Assembly: GCA_020466095.1 (NCBI GenBank)
Contig: CM035806.1
Span: 32,489,071-32,553,070, forward strand
Reading direction: 5' to 3'
From: Chlorops oryzae
Taxonomy: Eukaryota; Arthropoda; Insecta; Diptera; Chloropidae
DNA length: 64,000 nucleotides
Both the position numbers and the translations under genes were made by a program. Of the stretch, positions 61,585 through 64,000 are shown in pieces. The stretch's first letter is position 1, and every line of letters begins with the position of its first letter. The notes beneath the pieces are model-generated. The model did no database searches, was not told the DNA's origin, and was given only the letters and a program-made list of their open reading frames with translations.

Positions 61585-62007
61585 AAAATTTGGGCGTTTC
61601 AGACGTGAAAAAAAAGGCAGGATAAGGTAAAAAAAAAATTTGGGAATTTTAGACTTTTAACAGAGCTTAAAATTTGGATTCTGCAAGCAGCTGCAAGTCA
61701 AGGAAGCGGAATTCTTAACAGTGGAAAAGGCTTAATGGGTTTATTTTTCTTCTTTTTGTTTTTTTGTAACCACAGACTGCTACAGAATTTCGGTAATGCA
61801 ACTGTTTAAAAATTGTCTCCCAAAAATAAATTAAAGAAAAGAGTTCATATCAAAATTGAACTCTAAACGAAAGTAATCATTTATTTGGGGAAAATATCGA
61901 AATATTGAAATTTAATTGAACAAAAGCCTGCACAAGTTGGCTGACTAATTTTTTCTAATTCCGAACATATAAAATAATATGAATTTAAGTTTTTATTTTA
62001 TAAATAT

Positions 62008-62266
62008 ATGAGCCGTTTATTTTGAAAATGGCATAAGTCACTTTTTTTTAAGTCGAGATATTTAAGGGTTTGCGTTTTAACACGTTTAAAAATATGGATG
62101 CTAACTTTCGAGAAGATTTACTTGTATTTGTTATCTAATGATACTGACATTTTTGAGTGCAAATTTTTTAAAAATGAAAAGATACCGTTCAATTGTATCT
62201 AGTGTTGCCATTAACTCGATTTTTTTGAAAAAATGACTTATGCCACTTTCAAAATAAACGGCTCAT
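62008..62266. mobile_element. 259-bp MITE with inverted ends of about 37 bp
   Basis: ATGAGCCGTTTATTTTGAAA at the left is matched by TTTCAAAATAAACGGCTCAT at the right, extending through TGGCATAAGTCA. Non-coding inside. Confidence 0.85.
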
Positions 62267-62299
62267 ATGTAGGTACATACATATATGTACATATATGAA

Positions 62300-63183
62300 T
62301 ACGGAGAAGTAATTTTATGCACTCGATACGAATTTATATACTTATAAAAAAAATTTCACCACGAAATGTATGACTGCGTTGCACTGTGCGATGAAACAGG
62401 AGCGTAACAGAGCCAATCTCTATTCCGTTGTGTGTGTTCAGCTATATGTGGCTGCGTGTGTGGGCGCCATTTGCGCCTCGGCTCTCAGTGCTGTGCCGTG
62501 TTGGACCCAATGAAAAAGTCGCTGCTGCGATTGTCACAAACTTCGTATCCCAATCCCCAGAAGTGAGTCGACGGCATTCAGAATGCTTGTTGTTGTTGCT
62601 TTCTGCTCACTATCGCTGGCTTGCGGCAGCTGGTACTTCCGTTGCTTATTTACTTCGTTGACGTTGTCGCCTTTCGCTGTTGCTTTGGCTGTTGCTGGTG
62701 CCAGTAGAGCGCCACATAGAGGCTTGTGTGAACGTGGGCAAGACACTGGCGGGGGTGTCCCGTATTATCGTTTCGCTCGGTCGTTCGTTTGCTCGTTCGT
62801 TGGCTCGTTGGCTCGTTTGTTCGTTGCGACAGCATTTACTTTCTGCTGCGAGAAAATTGTGACCATTCAGTCATCTTTTGGTGCTTGCGTTGTTCAGTTG
62901 TGAGAGGGAAAGCCAGTCCGGTGCGCTACTCCCTTTGTTTATTTTTGTTTCTCTGTCGAATCTCACGACAACTATGATCCTTGAAGTGACTTCTTCAAAT
63001 GCCTGACTCGCAAATCAGTATTAATTAGTGAAATTTTAAATGGAATTACCTATTTGGTCCTAAAAACCAAATGTCCAAAATCAAAAAATAATTTAGTCAA
63101 AATATTTAAAAACAAAAAAAAAAAATTAAATAAAATAAATTAAAAAAGCTGAATTAGTGAATAACTAGACAATTGATTTAGCC
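62300..63183 (+). promoter_or_regulatory. probable second promoter / 5' UTR upstream of the alternative first exon
   Basis: Sequence from about 62390 to 62950 is less AT-rich and contains fly initiator-like TCAGTC (A at 62870) and TCAGTT (A at 62896). No convincing downstream promoter element sits at +28 of either. An in-frame TAG at 63166 precedes the ATG at 63184, consistent with a true first coding exon. The CTCGTTCGTTGG tetramer repeats near 62770-62825 are part of this leader. The start site is inferred. Confidence 0.4.
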
Positions 63184-63277
63184 ATGTTGGCTTTAAATAT
63201 GCTTTATCGCGGACCTAGTTCAAGACTTGAAAACCTAATCGAAAAGATTCAAGCCACAAAGGAAATTCTCAACAACG
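63184..63277 (+). CDS. Alternative first coding exon ([18 protein letters not shown]...), same gene
   Basis: The exon encodes [19 protein letters not shown] followed by [12 protein letters not shown], then one extra base before G|GTAATT, a plausible donor. It ends in phase 1, exactly like exons 1, 2 and 3, so it can share the same downstream exons. The peptide has a hydrophobic start and an amphipathic Leu/Ile/Glu/Lys stretch, and carries no MSRRKQ motif. An in-frame stop 16 bp upstream and a promoter-like leader favour a first exon. An alternative model is an internal exon using TTGATTTAG|CC at 63182, which would also keep frame from exon 3 (joined codon GCC, Ala). That acceptor lacks a pyrimidine tract, so I prefer the first-exon model. 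Membership in the same gene is inferred from phase and order. Confidence 0.62.
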
Positions 63278-63890
63278 GTAATTGCTTCTCGTTTACTATT
63301 TTATTAGCTATTCACAATAACATACAATATATACATACGTATCTACATTGAGACATGGATATGGAGATCTTCAATTCCAGTATCTCCGAACATTTTCTAT
63401 TGGCGATTTAAGTCGGTCTGGAATGATTTTGAAAGACTTTCGATTTATTCGGACCACAATTCCATCGAATTCTCGAGCGATAATATTACACTATAATGGT
63501 ATAAGCACTATGATAAGAAAACCTTACATATCACTTTACGTTAATTAAGACTTTCGATTTCATTAAGATATGTAGCTGATGTCTATCAAGGACTTTAGCA
63601 CTGATTTACGGCACGAATTTATAATGCACTCAAAGTTTCCATAACTTGAAGTGTGCCCTTTGCCAATAGACAAAGAGGCGTGAGAAGGAAAGTGGAAGAG
63701 GAGGGGGGAGTACCTTACGTACAATTCCTTACCAGCGACCTGACATCTTATTCTGACCGAGATCAGTAGACGAAAGGATCAGAGGCAAAGCCAAGTCCAA
63801 TGCCGAAATGGGACCCCTTTCGTAAAAATTTCTTTTTTTTACACAAAAAAAGGGATAATTTATTATATACATACTTCAACTTACATGATC
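63278..63890 (+). other. intron downstream of the alternative exon, to near the window end
   Basis: No zinc-finger exon is found before base 64000. The 63348-63548 open frame has no domain. A purine-rich patch (GTGGAAGAGGAGGGGGG) is at about 63690. Confidence 0.55.
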
Positions 63891-64000
63891 TTAGCAATTG
63901 TTAAAGGTTCTTTTTCGTGCTTTCGCTTCTGCAATGGCTGCTATTAAGTCCTGAATATCCTGCTTAGAACGATCTTCTCTTGGGAGCCCTTTTAGTCTCG
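63891..64000 (-). CDS. 3' end of an unidentified antisense ORF, cut by the window edge
   Basis: On the minus strand a frame is open from the window edge to a TAA at 63891-63893. It reads RLKGLPREDRSKQDIQDLIA, then AIAEAKARKRTFNNC. It is hydrophilic, helical-looking and Lys/Arg/Glu-rich, with normal codon variety rather than simple repeat. AATAAA on the minus strand (63859-63864) follows the stop by about 27 nt, as for a polyadenylation signal. It could be the tail of a transposon protein or a small gene nested in the host intron. I do not recognise the family. Confidence 0.4.
   Translation of the reverse strand, partial: RLKGLPREDRSKQDIQDLIAAIAEAKARKRTFNNC

Larger units (their letters stand above)
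35586..63183 (+). other. Long intron/upstream region between exon 3 and the alternative exon (27.6 kb)
   Basis: It starts with GTGAGT at 35586. No zinc-finger exon, no other splice-framed conserved exon and no RNA gene was recognised. The content is MITEs, large simple-sequence arrays and unique intronic sequence; the individual elements are listed separately. If transcripts starting at 18 kb splice past the 63184 exon, this intron extends beyond the window. Confidence 0.6.

Noticed and set aside
63182..63277. Internal-exon reading of the MLALNM exon using TTGATTTAG as acceptor
   Set aside because: Phase would fit exon 3, but the acceptor lacks a polypyrimidine tract and the leader looks promoter-like; kept only as the weaker alternative.

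Overview
This window reads as a large, AT-rich, repeat-loaded stretch of an insect chromosome, most likely a higher fly (Diptera, perhaps a tephritid-like acalyptrate). The reasons are dense (AC)n, (TA)n and GAGA-type microsatellites, short degenerate pentanucleotide arrays, many MITE-like hairpin elements, a fragment that resembles a Jockey-clade LINE, and metazoan splice signals. No bacterial operons, rRNA or CRISPR are present. The species assignment is inference from style only.

The one gene I can support runs on the + strand and is mostly intron. Exon 1 (18763-18805) starts with MSRRKQAKPR, the NuRD-recruiting N-terminus known from FOG/u-shaped, SALL/spalt, BCL11 and ZNF423/ZNF521 zinc-finger proteins. 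It ends in phase 1 at a perfect GTAAGT donor. Exon 2 (24878-25141) and exon 3 (35130-35585) are acidic, low-complexity and bounded by good splice sites, and all junctions are phase 1, so the three join in frame. A further coding exon (63184-63277, [18 protein letters not shown]...) also ends in phase 1. It looks like an alternative first exon from a second promoter, giving an isoform without the NuRD motif. No zinc fingers are visible, so the DNA-binding half must lie beyond base 64000. A short antisense ORF with a poly(A) signal (63891-64000) leaves the window at its right edge.

Layout: 1-17 kb is intergenic or far-upstream sequence packed with transposon remnants. These include several TIR elements with recognisable target-site duplications, a foldback of about 0.5-kb arms, a 127-bp tandem array and a 32/53-bp tandem array. 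They also include a triple nest (LINE inside hAT-like element inside a GA-rich satellite). 17.2-18.76 kb is the probable promoter/5'UTR of the long isoform. Introns 1 and 2 (6.1 and 10.0 kb) hold microsatellites, a 1-kb CT array and a few MITEs. The 27.6-kb stretch from exon 3 to the alternative exon holds a GAGAGAGC octamer array, a 1.2-kb ATC array flanked by CGATAG clusters, a TIR element with a nested hAT MITE, and a GAGAGATAGAGTAA array split by a hairpin element. About 62.3-63.18 kb is the probable second promoter.

The most interesting signals are (i) the alternative N-termini with and without a NuRD-binding motif, separated by two optional-looking symmetric acidic exons, and (ii) evidence that two of the giant purine/pyrimidine arrays (13.5-17.0 kb and 30.4-31.5 kb) are the expanded internal tract of one dispersed repeat family whose unexpanded copy sits at 11.04-11.35 kb. 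I found no convincing wholly new multi-gene system.
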